A stretch of DNA of 60,552 nucleotides from Welwitschia mirabilis (GCA_051453625.1 JBOZIK010000001.1:127416650-127477201), one strand, 5' to 3'; positions 1 through 11,358 are shown, counted from the first letter of the stretch. Numbers and translations: made by a program. Notes: generated by a model not told the origin, from the letters alone.

Positions 1-1438
1 ATTAGTCTTTTCTTGAGTTTTTCTCAACTCCTCGATAGAATTCCTAAGAGGATCATTATAGTTCTGGGAGTTAGAAGGGTAGTTGGATTGGAAATTTTGA
101 TGTTCATGTCTGTTTCGATAGGGTTGGGAGTTAAGATAATGTAATTGAAAATTGCTAAGCTATTCATTCATCCTATTTTGGAAGTTGTAATTTGGGACTT
201 GTCTTTGGTTGTAGTTTGATTGTAGTTGGAGGGTCCTTGGTTCAATGCACGTACTTCTTCATAAATTCTTTCTTTGCATGTAGGGAGTAAAGGACACTCT
301 TTTATAATGTGATAACTATCCTCGCATAGATCATAAGTTGGACTAATAAGTTGATTTCTCTCAGTTGCCACTTTAGCATCTAGTAGCATCTGAGTGTATT
401 TCCCTAAGGTAGATGTAAAGTCCTTAATGATGCTAGTTGGTTTATGTTCTCTTTTGGTTTCAGTTTTCTCATGCTTACTCTCTTTGAGGTCTTTTATGAT
501 TTGGCCTACTGTTCTATTTTCTTGAAATGAGGTTTTTGGCCAAGTTTGACTTATTTCAACTAAGTCTTCTAGTATCTTCCAAGCATCTTCTAGTGTTTGG
601 TTTAAGATGTTGCCTCCATAAGAGAAATCTATGAGTTGTTTTGTGTAATTGTTTAACCCATTATAGAAATAGTCTATTAATTCTACCTTAGAAAAGGCGT
701 TTACTGGGTTTGAATGTAAAGCTATGATGAATCTCTTGTAAGCAGAAGCATAGTCTTCATTAGGTAGTTGTTAGAAGTTTGTAACTTCTTTCTTACGTTT
801 CCGGATAGTGGTTTCACTCATGAATCATTTGACAAAGGCCTCTTGAACTTGGATCCAAGATTTTAGGCTTTTATGAGGAATTTTTCTAAGTCAAAGTTTA
901 GCCTTATCTCACAAATTCATGAAAAAGATGCTTATGTAAGTTCTATCAATTATGCGTTTCTTACCATTTCCAGATGTAAGGATGAGTTGTTCTATTTCTG
1001 CGATGTGTTGTAGGGGGTTTTCATCAGGTTCTTCTCTAAAGGTAGGATAAGCATTCAAGTTTTTCAGTTCTATGTCATCGCCAGGAGGTAAGTCAAAGGG
1101 GTTTTGAATTTCAAGTCATTTATTAGCTATGAGATCTCTCAGAGTCACACGAATGTTTGGTTGAGGAGGAGTACGAGTAATAGTCCTAATGATAGGTGGT
1201 GGATTCAGCAAGATAGGTTGTTTTTGATAAGAGGTTGATATTGTATTAAATTCTTCAAAATTGAAATCAAATTCACTTGCAGAATTACAATTAGAAATTT
1301 TAGGAAATTCTAAAGTTTGTGTACCTGGGCTATTTTGATTTTCAATTTTAAAATTTAGCAAACTTTCTTGGATATTTTCTGTAATAAATTATCACTCTCT
1401 CTGATATTTTTCACCTTTTCTGATCTTAACCATTCAGT
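1..1438 (-). pseudogene. Gag of Ty3/gypsy element A (partial, decayed)
   Basis: Retrotransposon nucleocapsid/capsid polyprotein, read on the minus strand and running off the left edge. The open pieces are 1116-1361 and 168-389, but homology to the Gag of element E (34.8-36.4 kb) continues between them: both carry ELKNLN-YP-F and PLQHI-EI-QL followed by GNGKK. A capsid-like stretch follows at about 400-1000. A zinc knuckle lies at about 291-332 with pattern [C to Y]-x2-C-x4-H-x4-C (core DLCEDSYHIIKEC). After it comes a Ser/Asn/Gln-rich tail with NDPLRNSIEELRK, also shared with E. Stops in the capsid part break the frame. Gag would package element RNA in cytoplasmic particles; this copy cannot. 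Family membership is seen directly; the Tat/Athila-type placement is inferred from the tRNA-Asp PBS next door. Confidence 0.8.
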
Positions 1439-1708
1439 TTCAATGCTATACTATGCGTTATTCTGTCTGTCATCTGGATGATACCTAAGATGACAGAGAC
1501 AAAAATATAGAAAACACAGAATAAGGGAAAGTAGAAAAGGGGACTGTCATTCAACTATGACGTCTGGATGACTGAGGGGACGTCAGTGGTTAGTGAAAAA
1601 TAAAAATTGAAATAAAAATACTTATAAAGGGTAATGATACACTAATGCTATAACAAACGTCTATAATATCCATTGAAGCAACAACAACTCTCGATTTCCA
1701 AGTAGCCT

Positions 1709-1726
1709 TCCCCGGCAACAGTGCCA
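1709..1726 (-). other. Primer-binding site of element A (tRNA-Asp)
   Basis: On the minus strand this reads as TGGCGCCGTTGCCGGGGA with two substitutions (at 1720 and 1722), so 16 of 18 bases pair with the 3' end of plant tRNA-Asp. It starts reverse transcription. It sits three bases inside the LTR edge at 1730, which fixes element A as minus-strand with its 5' LTR to the right. Confidence 0.88.
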
Positions 1727-1729
1727 ATT

Positions 1730-2002
1730 TGTTGCGGTATGCATTTGTGTAATGTTTCACGCTTCAATTTCAATCCTATTTAATATAAATAAGATGCAAA
1801 ATACAACATGCTAGTATAGACGTAGTGATCCGAATGTCATAATTCCATCGAAGACCAATGGTATGGACAATAAAGAGTTGTATTCAAAGAGAAATATGTA
1901 ACTTTAATCTATTAAATTAAATTGTAGTGCATGAAAATAAAAGATGCTGATGCAAACTAATCTAAGAAAATAAACAATGATGCACCTAATCTAATTAAGC
2001 TC
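1730..2002 (-). repeat. 5' LTR of element A, 3' end only
   Basis: In plus orientation the LTR opens with TGTTGCGGTATGC, so in element sense it ends in CA. About 80 bp in, the stretch around ACATGCTAGTATAGAC matches the LTR of element F near 56738, which is in the same orientation. The LTR runs into the N-run at 2003, so its far end is unknown. Confidence 0.7.
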
Positions 2003-2394
2003 NNNNNNNNNNNNNNNNNNNNNNNNNNNNNNNNNNNNNNNNNNNNNNNNNNNNNNNNNNNNNNNNNNNNNNNNNNNNNNNNNNNNNNNNNNNNNNNNNN
2101 NNNNNNNNNNNNNNNNNNNNNNNNNNNNNNNNNNNNNNNNNNNNNNNNNNNNNNNNNNNNNNNNNNNNNNNNNNNNNNNNNNNNNNNNNNNNNNNNNNNN
2201 NNNNNNNNNNNNNNNNNNNNNNNNNNNNNNNNNNNNNNNNNNNNNNNNNNNNNNNNNNNNNNNNNNNNNNNNNNNNNNNNNNNNNNNNNNNNNNNNNNNN
2301 NNNNNNNNNNNNNNNNNNNNNNNNNNNNNNNNNNNNNNNNNNNNNNNNNNNNNNNNNNNNNNNNNNNNNNNNNNNNNNNNNNNNNNNNNNNNNN
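2003..2394. other. Assembly gap (392 N)
   Basis: Undetermined bases. Open frames drawn across it carry no information. Confidence 1.
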
Positions 2395-2653
2395 GTGGAC
2401 AATGAAGTTTGATGAAAAGATGTTCAGTTCAACTGTAAGTCATCTAAAAATAAGTTTGTCATATGTCCAATTAGGGTTGTCATCCTGACTGTCGTCTGGA
2501 TGACCAGGGGGACGATAGACTTCTATTCATCCTTTGTCAGTACGATATTTGGTTTTTTGTAGGTATAATCATCTAAAAATATAATTTATCCATATCTATA
2601 TGAAATGCTTGTGAATTATCTGATAAATTACATGTTTTTGTTTTGTGTTCCTG
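2395..2653. other. Contig fragment probably placed out of order
   Basis: Its first 69 bp are identical to 2859-2927, immediately left of the 100-N gap. Its last 105 bp (2549-2653) equal 3028-3132, immediately right of that gap, with one mismatch. The 85 bp in between (2464-2548) are unique. It therefore bridges the gap 2928-3027 exactly and probably belongs there rather than here. Confidence 0.8.
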
Positions 2654-2663
2654 NNNNNNNNNN
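2654..2663. other. Assembly gap (10 N)
   Basis: Ten undetermined bases separating two contig fragments. Neither edge overlaps the other. Confidence 1.
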
Positions 2664-3228
2664 ACAACTTGGAAATACAATCTATAAAAGTGTGGGATAA
2701 CAGTGTTGTCTATGTGATCATCCGGATGATGGAGGAGATGATAGGGATTTACAATGAGTTATCTTCTTTGCTTCTAGTTTAACTATCTATGATCTACATG
2801 CGAAGTCCTGTCAACTGGTTCTAAAGATGTCGTCCACTAGTATTGTTTGGATGATGAGGTGGACAATGAAGTTTGATGAAAAGATGTTCAGTTCAACTGT
2901 AAGTCATCTAAAAATAAGTTTGTCATANNNNNNNNNNNNNNNNNNNNNNNNNNNNNNNNNNNNNNNNNNNNNNNNNNNNNNNNNNNNNNNNNNNNNNNNN
3001 NNNNNNNNNNNNNNNNNNNNNNNNNNNTTGGTTTTTTGTAGGTATAATCATCTAAAAATATAATTTATCCATATCGATATGAAATGCTTGTGAATTATCT
3101 GATAAATTACATGTTTTTGTTTTGTGTTCCTGGATTCTCAATTGTCATAGGAACTAGGCATTTATCTGTTAATTTATCTGTAAAACAACTCAAAATACCC
3201 TATCAAATACACTTAAGTTGGCGTCGCA
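2664..3228 (+). repeat. E-family LTR fragment ending near 3228, with gap 2928-3027
   Basis: The end of this block (AACTCAAAATACCCTAT and onward, about 3188-3228) matches the terminal 45 bp of the 3' LTR of element E (45538-45582) in the same plus orientation. No PBS follows, so it is a 3' LTR or solo-LTR end rather than a 5' LTR. It contains two members of the hairpin module described in the findings (2717-2742 and 2842-2867). It lies against the minus-oriented LTR of A; whether the two are truly adjacent is uncertain because of the scrambled contigs here. Confidence 0.5.
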
Positions 3229-4787
3229 ATAGTATATATGAGGTAACTTTTACAAAATACATAAAATTAATTCTACTTACAATAAAAATCATAATAAAAG
3301 AAAATTTTAAAATTTAAGATTAAAATGATGCTTAGTCAATGACATGTAGAAATGAAAATGCTCCAAAGGTCTACTCAATTTGTCTAACTCTCNNNNNNNN
3401 NNNNNNNNNNNNNNNNNNNNNNNNNNNNNNNNNNNNNNNNNNNNNNNNNNNNNNNNNNNNNNNNNNNNNNNNNNNNNNNNNNNNNNNNNNNNNNNNNNNN
3501 NNNNNNNNNNNNNNNNNNNNNNNNNNNNNNNNNNNNNNNNNNNNNNNNNNNNNNNNNNNNNNNNNNNNNNNNNNNNNNNNNNNNNNNNNNNNNNNNNNNN
3601 NNNNNNNNNNNNNNNNNNNNNNNNNNNNNNNNNNNNNNNNNNNNNNNNNNNNNNNNNNNNNNNNNNNNNNNNNNNNNNNNNNNNNNNNNNNNNNNNNNNN
3701 NNNNNNNNNNNNNNNNNNNNNNNNNNNNNNNNNNNNNNNNNNNNNNNNNNNNNNNNNNNNAAGATTAAAATGATGCTTAGTCAATGACATGTAGAAATGA
3801 AAATGCTCCAAAGGTCTACTCAATTTGTCTAACTCTCAACCTTTAGTTCAATCATTCCTATATCCTAAACTTAATAAAAAAATAGGCTTCACATATAAAT
3901 TACCAATGCTAAATGAATTGTGTAATAATAATGAAGGGAAAAAACCTATTTAAGAACTAGTTCTTCTTAAATATTTCTAATGTCAAATGATTATGCATTA
4001 ATAATAAAGGAATTTAAATTAATTTTAGAAATTTTCCTGTCTAAATATTGCTAATAGCGAATGTCTTTACACATTAACAATGAAAGGTTTTAAAATAATT
4101 TTTTATTAAAAACTAAAAGAGATATACATTACATCAATTAGAAAAAGATAAGAAGAAGAATTCATCAAGTAACCATGGATAATTCCACCCCTAAAAAAAA
4201 GTATTAGAGCATCATGACATCCTAGGCTCCAAGTCTTTCCCATGTTAAGCCAATCAAAAGATGTTTATGATGAGGAATCAAGGCTCTTTTATAGATAAGG
4301 AAAGGCTTGGAGTCTAAGTTATAATTTCTTTAGATGAAAGTTAGATAAAAAGGGTTACTTAAGGGTGGTTACATAAGGAGGGAATTATAAATATGTTTGG
4401 CATATAGCCACATGGGAATATTTTTTATTTCTTTATGTATACATGGTGATGACATGTCCTTTGACTACTGATGATGCTACCAATGGACCATTACAATGTA
4501 CAAATTTTTACTTTTATCATGTATCATCAAAGTTAGAGGTTTACTTTGGAATAACTTTTGACTTATTCTATAAGAACAATGTGATGAACTTTCCAAATTA
4601 TGATAGGAACATAACATTGGTGCAAGTTTTCTTCAGTAAGCTAGTTAGCAACAATCCTACTAGTATTAGGAGAGAGTTTATATATTCATAAAAACATGAT
4701 GAAAAGGTAAAAGACATCCTTTTATAATAATTCAATAAATTAAATTTCTTTTCCTATGCTAAATTAATCAATTATACTTGCTTAAAG
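3229..4787. other. Unassigned AT-rich DNA left of element B, with gap 3393-3760
   Basis: I see no recognisable gene. A 77-bp block is identical on both sides of the 368-N gap (3316-3392 and 3761-3837), suggesting unmerged contig ends. An 82-codon open frame at 4443-4691 (+) has no motif I recognise and no supporting context, so I do not call it a gene. Confidence 0.6.
3898..4105. repeat. Degenerate short tandem repeat, about three units
   Basis: Three diverged units contain a TAATGTCAAATG-like segment followed by ATTAATAATRAAGG and a TTTAAA run. The spacing is roughly 65-95 bp. It is seen by eye only, and the unit boundaries are approximate. Confidence 0.4.
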
Positions 4788-5755
4788 TGTCAATTGTGGC
4801 ATGTCAACATCATGCACATAACGTTATAATCACTAACCCAAACCTCGATGATACTAGTAAAATATACCTTAAGGGTTAAAGAATTTAATTAATTTCATGA
4901 CTAATTCATCCATTATTTAAAGTTTTTTTTCGCATCTAAATTATATTCTTTCAAATATATATTGATCATGATTATGATGAGAGTTTTTGTTATCATGAAA
5001 TTCTAAGCCTTCTTTCTTTCTTCCTAATTATGTAGAAGTAATTGTATGATAAGGCATATACCTTGTGAATCCTAAAGACTTATCTTATATTAGATTATTA
5101 TTTATTATGATGTTTGCATCGTTGAATAATACAATTTAATTTATGCTTGGATCAAATTTTCTACTTGATTATTAATATAATTATGACTACTAGCTTGGTA
5201 ATTATTTATTTCAAATGTTTGTATATATTTATTATTTAGAGTTATTTTCATTGATATATTATTAGGATTTAGATAATTAATGTATTTTTTTAAATGTTTC
5301 CTAACATATCATTATAAGATGATTCATCTCTAAACTAGTTACATTCATGCCATTTAAAAGTTTTAATGAATAATTTTATAGTTATGTATAAAATACTTAT
5401 AGTTATGTATAAAATACTTCTAACATATTATCATAATCATAAATTATGCTTGCTTGATAGTTTATTTTATAAACAATTATTTCTAGCATTTAGGAGAAGG
5501 ATTTTTTCCATATTTATACTTCTAAATGTGTTTTGATTTTCCTTAAAAATACCTTAAACATATCTTTTCTAAATAACATAAACCTTTGTGAGCATTAAAA
5601 TATCATAACTATTCTTATGAAGAACAATAATTATATTATCTATATTATAATAGACCATCATAATTTTATAAATTTAAGATAGTTACCTAGACATTAGCTT
5701 CTAGAACATAACTTTAGATTATAAATTATAATAATAATTAAGTTGCATTAAGTTT
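4788..5755 (+). repeat. 5' LTR of element B
   Basis: Paired by eye with 25013-25844 plus 56246-56380. Shared landmarks are TTCTAAGCCTTCTTTC against TTATAAGCCTTTTTCC, then GCTTGCTTGATAGTTTA against GCTTGCTTGGCAATTTA, and near the end TATAATAGACCATCATAAT against TATAATAGACTATATAAT. The proposed length (968 bp) agrees with the 967 bp of the split 3' copy. The start is the least certain point: TGTCAATTG here against TGTTACTTA there. The two copies are strongly diverged, so B is old. Confidence 0.65.
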
Positions 5756-5756
5756 T

Positions 5757-5774
5757 GGGTGTCATTAGTAGGAA
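5757..5774 (+). other. Decayed primer-binding site of element B (tRNA-Asp type)
   Basis: Directly after the LTR. Against TGGCGCCGTTGCCGGGGA, 9 of 18 bases are identical, 7 are G-to-A or C-to-T changes and 2 are transversions. Position plus the transition-only pattern support the call; identity alone would not. Confidence 0.5.
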
Positions 5775-6593
5775 TTCCAAGTTGTACGTTTAATAAAACT
5801 TTTTAGTTTTTATTTTTATATTTTTCATTATTAAAATTGTAAAGAAATTTTTAGTTTACAAGAAGAAGGATCATTTAAAATTTTAATATTTAACCAATGA
5901 AGAGTTTTCTTTTAATTAGTTATTTTTAAATCTTACTTTTGTCTAAATGCATTTTACTTTATTTTGTAGAGACTCTAGGATTTTAATTATGTTTCAAAAA
6001 ATTCATGTTCCTCTTTATATTTTTTGATTCATTATTAATAGATCAGCCTATGATAATATTACACAAAATTTGAATTTTTGTAAAATTTCTTATTGAATAT
6101 CCTAATAAGAGTTACATAATTTTATAATTTATTTGTCATCTATTTTTAATTATGTATGGATCAGAATCTTAGGTAACATCTTGATAGTTCCATTAGTGCC
6201 ATCATTATATTTTTAAAAAATTTCATCATCTAAAATTTGAAATTGTATTTTTTAATATTTTTCATCGTTTTATGTCGGTAGTCTATGTTAAAACATTTTC
6301 TACATAACTTAATCTCTCAAAATTATTAGATTAGAATCATCACTATTAAACTTCATAGAGAATTTGACAAAGAAAACCCCAATCTTGGATCTCTCCTAAA
6401 TTATTTTGATGCTAATTACTTCAAACTCTCATTTTTTAAATTTAAAAATTCATTTCAAAATTGTAACTACTTAGAGATTACTTTGATAAATATAATCATC
6501 TTTAAAAGTAATGGAAATGGTATTTGTCTAGGATCATTTAAGGGAATACTAAAATTTCTATAAAGGCATAAGTTTTTAGCTACACCTTCATAT
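5775..6593 (+). other. Untranslated leader of element B
   Basis: AT-rich, non-coding stretch between PBS and Gag. Nothing else is recognised in it. Confidence 0.4.
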
Positions 6594-7400
6594 ATGGATT
6601 TACCACCTTATACAAACTATCTTGAAATAAAACTAATCATAATCAATCTATTATCTAAATTCTCTTTCCTTGATTTAGATGATGCTTATGAATGTATATA
6701 TAAATTTAATTTTATCATGTCAATGGTAGGTAATAAAAATGATGTAAATCAGATAAAGGTAATTTTAATTTTCTTAAAAAAATGTTAACACATGGTTACA
6801 TTTTTTAAAACCCTTATTAAGTACATCATGAAGAGATTACAAAAATCATTTTTTAAAGAAATATTTTTTAGTATACAAAACCTAGGAATGAAGAGGTAAC
6901 ATTTTGGATTTATAACAACATTATAGACTTTTTATAAAGCCTTTGAATTTTCTAAGGATTTATTAGTATACTTCCATCAATATGGTTTTAAAGCATGGGG
7001 AATAATGAACCTTTTTTAATGAAGGTTTCACTTCACAAAGTAGGAAATGAATCAAAATTATGAGTGGAGGAACATACACTTTCAAATAACTTGAATAAGA
7101 TGGAAATACTTTAGAAAACATGCTTCAAAAGTGTTGAACATTGAAAGAGAAACCATTTAAAGCTAATAATTTAGATAAATAAATTAAACTATTCTATAGA
7201 ACCATAGGAAAATACATCTACAAATTGAATAATAAATATAACATAAGAAAGAGAAAATTAGATACCATACTTAAATACTTAGAAGAACATGAAATGTTTA
7301 AATCATGTAAGGCTCTATGTATTATATGTGCTTTAGATAAACATTGGAAAAATGATTATTCTTCTATTCCTATCTATACAAATGTAGTGACTGTAAAATA
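6594..7400 (+). pseudogene. Gag of element B (decayed)
   Basis: The open part (6594-6785, 64 codons) has the plant Ty3/gypsy Gag signature: INLLSKFSFLDLDDAYECI, matching the family pattern INLLPKF-GLE-EDPY--L, then NDVNQIKVI---L. Frameshifts follow at about 6785, but capsid homology goes on (FFKEIFF, then Y-HQYGF---I at about 6975). A zinc knuckle at 7318-7359 reads C-x2-C-x4-H-x4-Y (CIICALDKHWKNDY); the last Cys is mutated to Tyr. Gag would form the virus-like particle; this copy is dead through stops and frameshifts. Confidence 0.72.
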
Positions 7401-8589
7401 ATTTATAAACTAAAAGATCCTTTTTTAAACAATAAAACATAATCAATATTTCTACTAGAAATGTATACAACTTAAAATGAAAGAATTATATTGGTTTTTT
7501 CTTGAAAAACTAATAAAATAAAGCATTTAATTAATAAAATCCTAGTCAATCTTAAAGAAACTTATTATATAAACTAATTTATTGAAGCTCAAATATTTAA
7601 CAATAATAGACAAGATGAACTTAACAATCACATGGCATAAGAAATGAATTAGCTCTCTCAAATTACTTTCCACCTATTATCTCTAATTAATTAAATAAAG
7701 AAAGGTAAGATTTTATTTCAACTTATACTTAATATAAAATAAGTCAATATGGTTTAAAAAAACAAGAATAGATTTTAAAAAATAAATTTTTTTATTTAGT
7801 TGTGGTACACAAATCAGTGAAAATATTCAATTATGATGAAAAGATCTATCTATATCTAACTCTAAATTTACATTTGTACATGAGCTTCAGAAGAATGATG
7901 AAGATGATATTAAAAAACATAAATGTAAAGAACTAGAAAAATCTTTGTTTTTAAGGAATCTAATATCCATGGGAAAGAAACTAATTGAGAAATAATATTT
8001 AACAATCTTTAAGAAAGTAAAATCAACATTCCACTTTTAGATGCTATTAAATAAGTGTCTCATGTGTAAATTTCTTTAAAGATATATGCTTAGTAAAAAG
8101 GAAGATGAATGTTAAGGGATTAGAAAAGAAAATTTAGATAAACAAGTAAGTCCTATTATTTAAAATAAACTTCTATCTAAGTTTAAAAATATTNNNNNNN
8201 NNNNNNNNNNNNNNNNNNNNNNNNNNNNNNNNNNNNNNNNNNNNNNNNNNNNNNNNNNNNNNNNNNNNNNNNNNNNNNNNNNNNNNNNNNNNNNNNNNNN
8301 NNNNNNNNNNNNNNNNNNNNNNNNNNNNNNNNNNNNNNNNNNNNNNNNNNNNNNNNNNNNNNNNNNNNNNNNNNNNNNNNNNNNNNNNNNNNNNNNNNNN
8401 NNNNNNNNNNNNNNNNNNNNNNNNNNNNNNNNNNNNNNNNNNNNNNNNNNNNNNNNNNNNNNNNNNNNNNNNNNNNNNNNNNNNNNNNNNNNNNNNTTAT
8501 CTTTGACATATCTTAAATATATGTTCATAGTAAAAATAAATATAAATAAAAATAAATACACTTTTTTAATTTAACAAGTAAGTAATATT
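7401..8589 (+). pseudogene. Gag-Pol linker of element B, with gap 8194-8496
   Basis: Heavily decayed linker. Near 8010-8190 the frame shows INIPLLDAIK and a Lys/Arg-rich segment, the part that normally precedes the protease in Tat/Athila-type polyproteins (family form: NLPLLDAI, then KFLKDLC-KKRK). The segment before the 303-N gap (about 8148-8193) and the one after it (about 8573-8625) are diverged copies of the same piece around ACAAGTAAGT and TCTAAGTTTA. Confidence 0.55.
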
Positions 8590-8880
8590 ATACAAAACAA
8601 ACTTTCATCTAAGTTTAGAGATCTTGATTCCCATATTATTTCATGTGTTATTAATGATAAAAAAATAGATAAAGCATTGTTAGATTTGAAAGCTAGTGTA
8701 AACCTCATCTTATATTAAATATGTAAGAAAATTTATTTAAAAGAACTAAATAAAATCATAATAGCTCTCCAACGTAATGATTATTTAATAGAAATTCTCA
8801 ATAAAATACTAAAAAATGTTCTTGTTCAAGTTGAAAAATTTTATTGCCTAGTAGGCACTATGATGTTAAAAATGGAGGAT
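8590..8880 (+). pseudogene. Retroviral-type aspartic protease domain of element B
   Basis: Translated in frame it gives SKFRDLDSHIISCVI, then KALLDLKASVNLIL, then KELNKIIIALQ, and VLVQVEKFY. This matches the Tat/Athila protease block (family forms: KALLDLGASVNLLP, VTLQLADRS, VLVQVDKF-FPVDF). The catalytic-loop D-L-G-A-S reads D-L-K-A-S at 8683-8697, with Gly changed to Lys, so the enzyme would be inactive even without the stops. It would have cleaved the Gag-Pol precursor. Confidence 0.78.
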
Positions 8881-9749
8881 AATTCTAAGGGAATATAATT
8901 ATATTGTCTAGTTCATTAATTGCTATTTTTAACTCTTTAGTAAACTATAAAATGGTATAGTTAAAATATCATTTAGAAATATCAATACAAAGTTACAAGT
9001 TTTTAATATTAAGAAGAATAACTATATAAACCAAATTGAAGATATCAACTTAATTGCGAATGCTAAAGATAATACCTAGGATTCTCCATCTTCTATTAAG
9101 ATCACTCATTATGAAAGCCACAGGGAATATTAACATTTGTTATGCATGATAGTCCTAAAGATGGATCACCACAATGGAGGAAAAAAATCTAAGTATTTAT
9201 CACATGGATAAAATAGTAAACTATTAATAAAGACTGTATTCTAACAAGTGAAGTTAAACCTCTTTGTTAGAAGTACGAATGTGCTAAACTATTAACTTCA
9301 TAAGTTGAGTCTTTAATTTATTTTATAAACAAACATAAGCATACTATAATATGGATAATTTTTNNNNNNNNNNNNNNNNNNNNNNNNNNNNNNNNNNNNN
9401 NNNNNNNNNNNNNNNNNNNNNNNNNNNNNNNNNNNNNNNNNNNNNNNNNNNNNNNNNNNNNNNATAAGCATACAATAATATGGATAATTTTTAATTTAAA
9501 TAGTAGAGGTCCTAGCATATGTATGCATAAAATTCACTCACGAGAAAATTTGAAGTTTAGTGGAGAGCCTTATTCTAGCAAATCTATGTGTAAAATTAAC
9601 TTGAAAGAAAATTCCAAGATAAGTAAAGAGCCTTAATATAGGCTTAACAATGACATAAAAAAGTAGTAATGAAGCCTTTAAACTATAATATCTTGATTTG
9701 ATCTATCTAATTTTTATTAGTGAATAAATGAGTCTTACGTAAATTATAC
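8881..9749 (+). other. Decayed protease-RT spacer of element B, with gap 9364-9463
   Basis: Faint homology to the segment that follows the protease in this clade (a LIAIFNSLVNYK-like stretch near 8916-8951), then no readable frame. The 100-N gap has near-identical flanks (9335-9363 and 9464-9492, one mismatch), so the true gap may be zero or negative. Confidence 0.45.
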
Positions 9750-10480
9750 CAAAGAAGCATAGAGTTACTATGATTAAGAATGAAAATAATGATCTTATTA
9801 TAATAAGAGTTAAGTTAAGATGGATACTTTATATTAATAATAGAGAACTTAACACCATGGCTCCAAAGGACCACTATCACATGGCATATGTTAATTAAAT
9901 TTTAAAAAGATTAGCTAGTTATGAGTAATATTATTTGTTGGATCAATATTCAAAATATAACTAGATAGAAATTTCTTTTAAATATTAAGGAAAAAACTTT
10001 TACATGTCTCTTTAGAACATTTTTTTATAAATGTATTCTATTTGACCTATGTAATGTTCCAACTACCTTTTAATTTTACATGAAGAGTGTATTTTCTGAT
10101 GTCATTAAAAAAATCATAGAAGTATTTATAAATGATTTTTTAATCCATAGTAAAACTTTAGAATCCTATGTAAATCATCTAAAACTTATTCTTATGCTTT
10201 GTTAAGAGAAATTTCTTATTTTTAATTAGGAAAAATATCATTTTATGATAACAAATGTTATTATTATAGCATAATGTTTAAAAATAAGGAAAAAATAGAT
10301 CCCACTAATTCCAACTTATTACTCATCTTACCAAACCTTAAAGTTGTAAGATCTTTTTTGAAAATGTTAATTATTATAGAAGATTCGTTTAGGGCCTTTT
10401 TAAATTTGAAAAATTTCAATCTAAAATTTTTGTTAAAGATGTGTTTTATGATTAAACTCTCAAATGTTAAGATGATTTAA
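9750..10480 (+). pseudogene. Reverse transcriptase of element B
   Basis: The N-terminal part reads PKKHRVTMIKNENNDLI, then ELNTMAPKDHYHMAYVN and ILKRLASYE-YYLLDQYSKYN. After a frameshift come FTCLFRTFFYKC--FDLCNVPTTF, FSDVIKKIIEVFINDFLIHS and KYHFM. This is the full Ty3/gypsy RT order. The YxDD box reads F-I-N-D, with the first catalytic Asp changed to Asn, a G-to-A change. Four in-frame stops (after YVN, SYE, KYN and FKY) all sit where relatives have Gln. The tail 10274-10480 is open and holds LPNLKVVRSFLKM, the usual RVRSFLG connection region. Not functional. Confidence 0.85.
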
Positions 10481-10529
10481 AACAATAAATATATACTTTT
10501 AAAACATCCTAATTAGTTACTTTTTTTTG

Positions 10530-10923
10530 GATTCATTTATAATACAAAGTGATTATGCTTTAGGAATTTTTCTAGATTGAAAAAGAGATGGAAAACCATA
10601 TGTTAGTTACTACATTAAATATAAAAAGATCCTTAAGTATTAAAAAAAGTGAAAAATATCATTTCATAATATTTATCTCATATTTGTCATCCTTATCATC
10701 TTCCTTAGACTTAGTACCTATAAATGACAAATGACACACTTTTGTATGAACATATGTTATCTTTATAAGAGAGAATTTACTATGCTAATATGAATAACTA
10801 TCTTGTTATGTATAAATTACATGATCACTATAATATCCAAGATAAGAAGTAGTGCTTGCATGAGATAAATTAATACTTTTGAGATGATTCTTACCTATTG
10901 AAATATTACCCTCATAGTATTAT
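10530..10923 (+). pseudogene. RNase H and pre-integrase linker of element B, cut by C
   Basis: RNase H is recognised from SDYALGIFLD-KRDGKPYVSYY at about 10549-10608 (family form: SDYAVGAVLGQRKDKKPYVI-YAS). Further on, YYANMNNYLV and DDSYLLKYYPHSII (about 10777-10923) match the linker before the integrase zinc finger (family form: YADIANYLV, FWDDPYLFK-CPD-IIRR). The frame is cut by element C at the codons for H-S-I-I and resumes at 20231-20236, which confirms the insertion site inside pol. Confidence 0.75.
10919..10923. repeat. Target-site duplication of C, left copy
   Basis: ATTAT, repeated exactly at 20231-20235 directly outside the other LTR. Confidence 0.9.
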
Positions 10924-11346
10924 TGTAATGTCCCATTTTATTATTTCAAGAACATTTAACTTAGAAGGAACATTTTAAAATAATACGCTAGGATCCAAAG
11001 AAATAATAAGGAAAAATTTAGAGCGAAATAAAATTTATTTATTGATAGAAGCAGATTACATTTCACATCATTATCAAATAGCCTTAGACTAGTGGATATA
11101 GGTAAAGACGTGGACTACGACCTTAGCCCCCCTCTTGGGACACTTGAAGATCAGCAAAGCTAAGGTTATCGTTGGTTACATCCACCTAGTTTATCCATCC
11201 CTACCTAATGCCATAGACTTATATTACATAATAAAGGGATACATCTTTTACATATTTGGGTCCCTCCCATACATATCTCATGCTAATCATGCTTCACTAG
11301 GACTTAATATGCATCATTAAATAGTTAGTAATTTTGGAATGCTACA
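10924..11346 (-). repeat. 3' LTR of element C
   Basis: Begins TGTAATGTCCCATTTTA and ends GCTACA in plus orientation. It aligns end to end with 19813-20230 with scattered, mostly transition, differences. The 61-codon open frame 11135-11320 within it is incidental. Confidence 0.93.
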
Positions 11347-11358
11347 TTCCCTCCCTCT
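11347..11358 (-). other. Polypurine tract of element C
   Basis: Reads AGAGGGAGGGAA on the minus strand, directly against the 3' LTR. It would prime plus-strand DNA synthesis. Confidence 0.85.

Noticed and set aside
4443-4691. 82-codon ORF as a gene
   Set aside because: No motif, no homology I recognise, and open frames of this size are expected here.
9750-10480. Nuclear code with TAA/TAG read as Gln
   Set aside because: Stops at Gln positions are tempting, but Trp-to-TGA, frameshifts, mutated catalytic residues and PBS transitions all point to decay by deamination.
9750-10923. Integrated plant pararetrovirus
   Set aside because: LTRs, tRNA-Asp PBS, integrase and target duplications identify Ty3/gypsy retrotransposons; no movement or coat protein of that type is seen.
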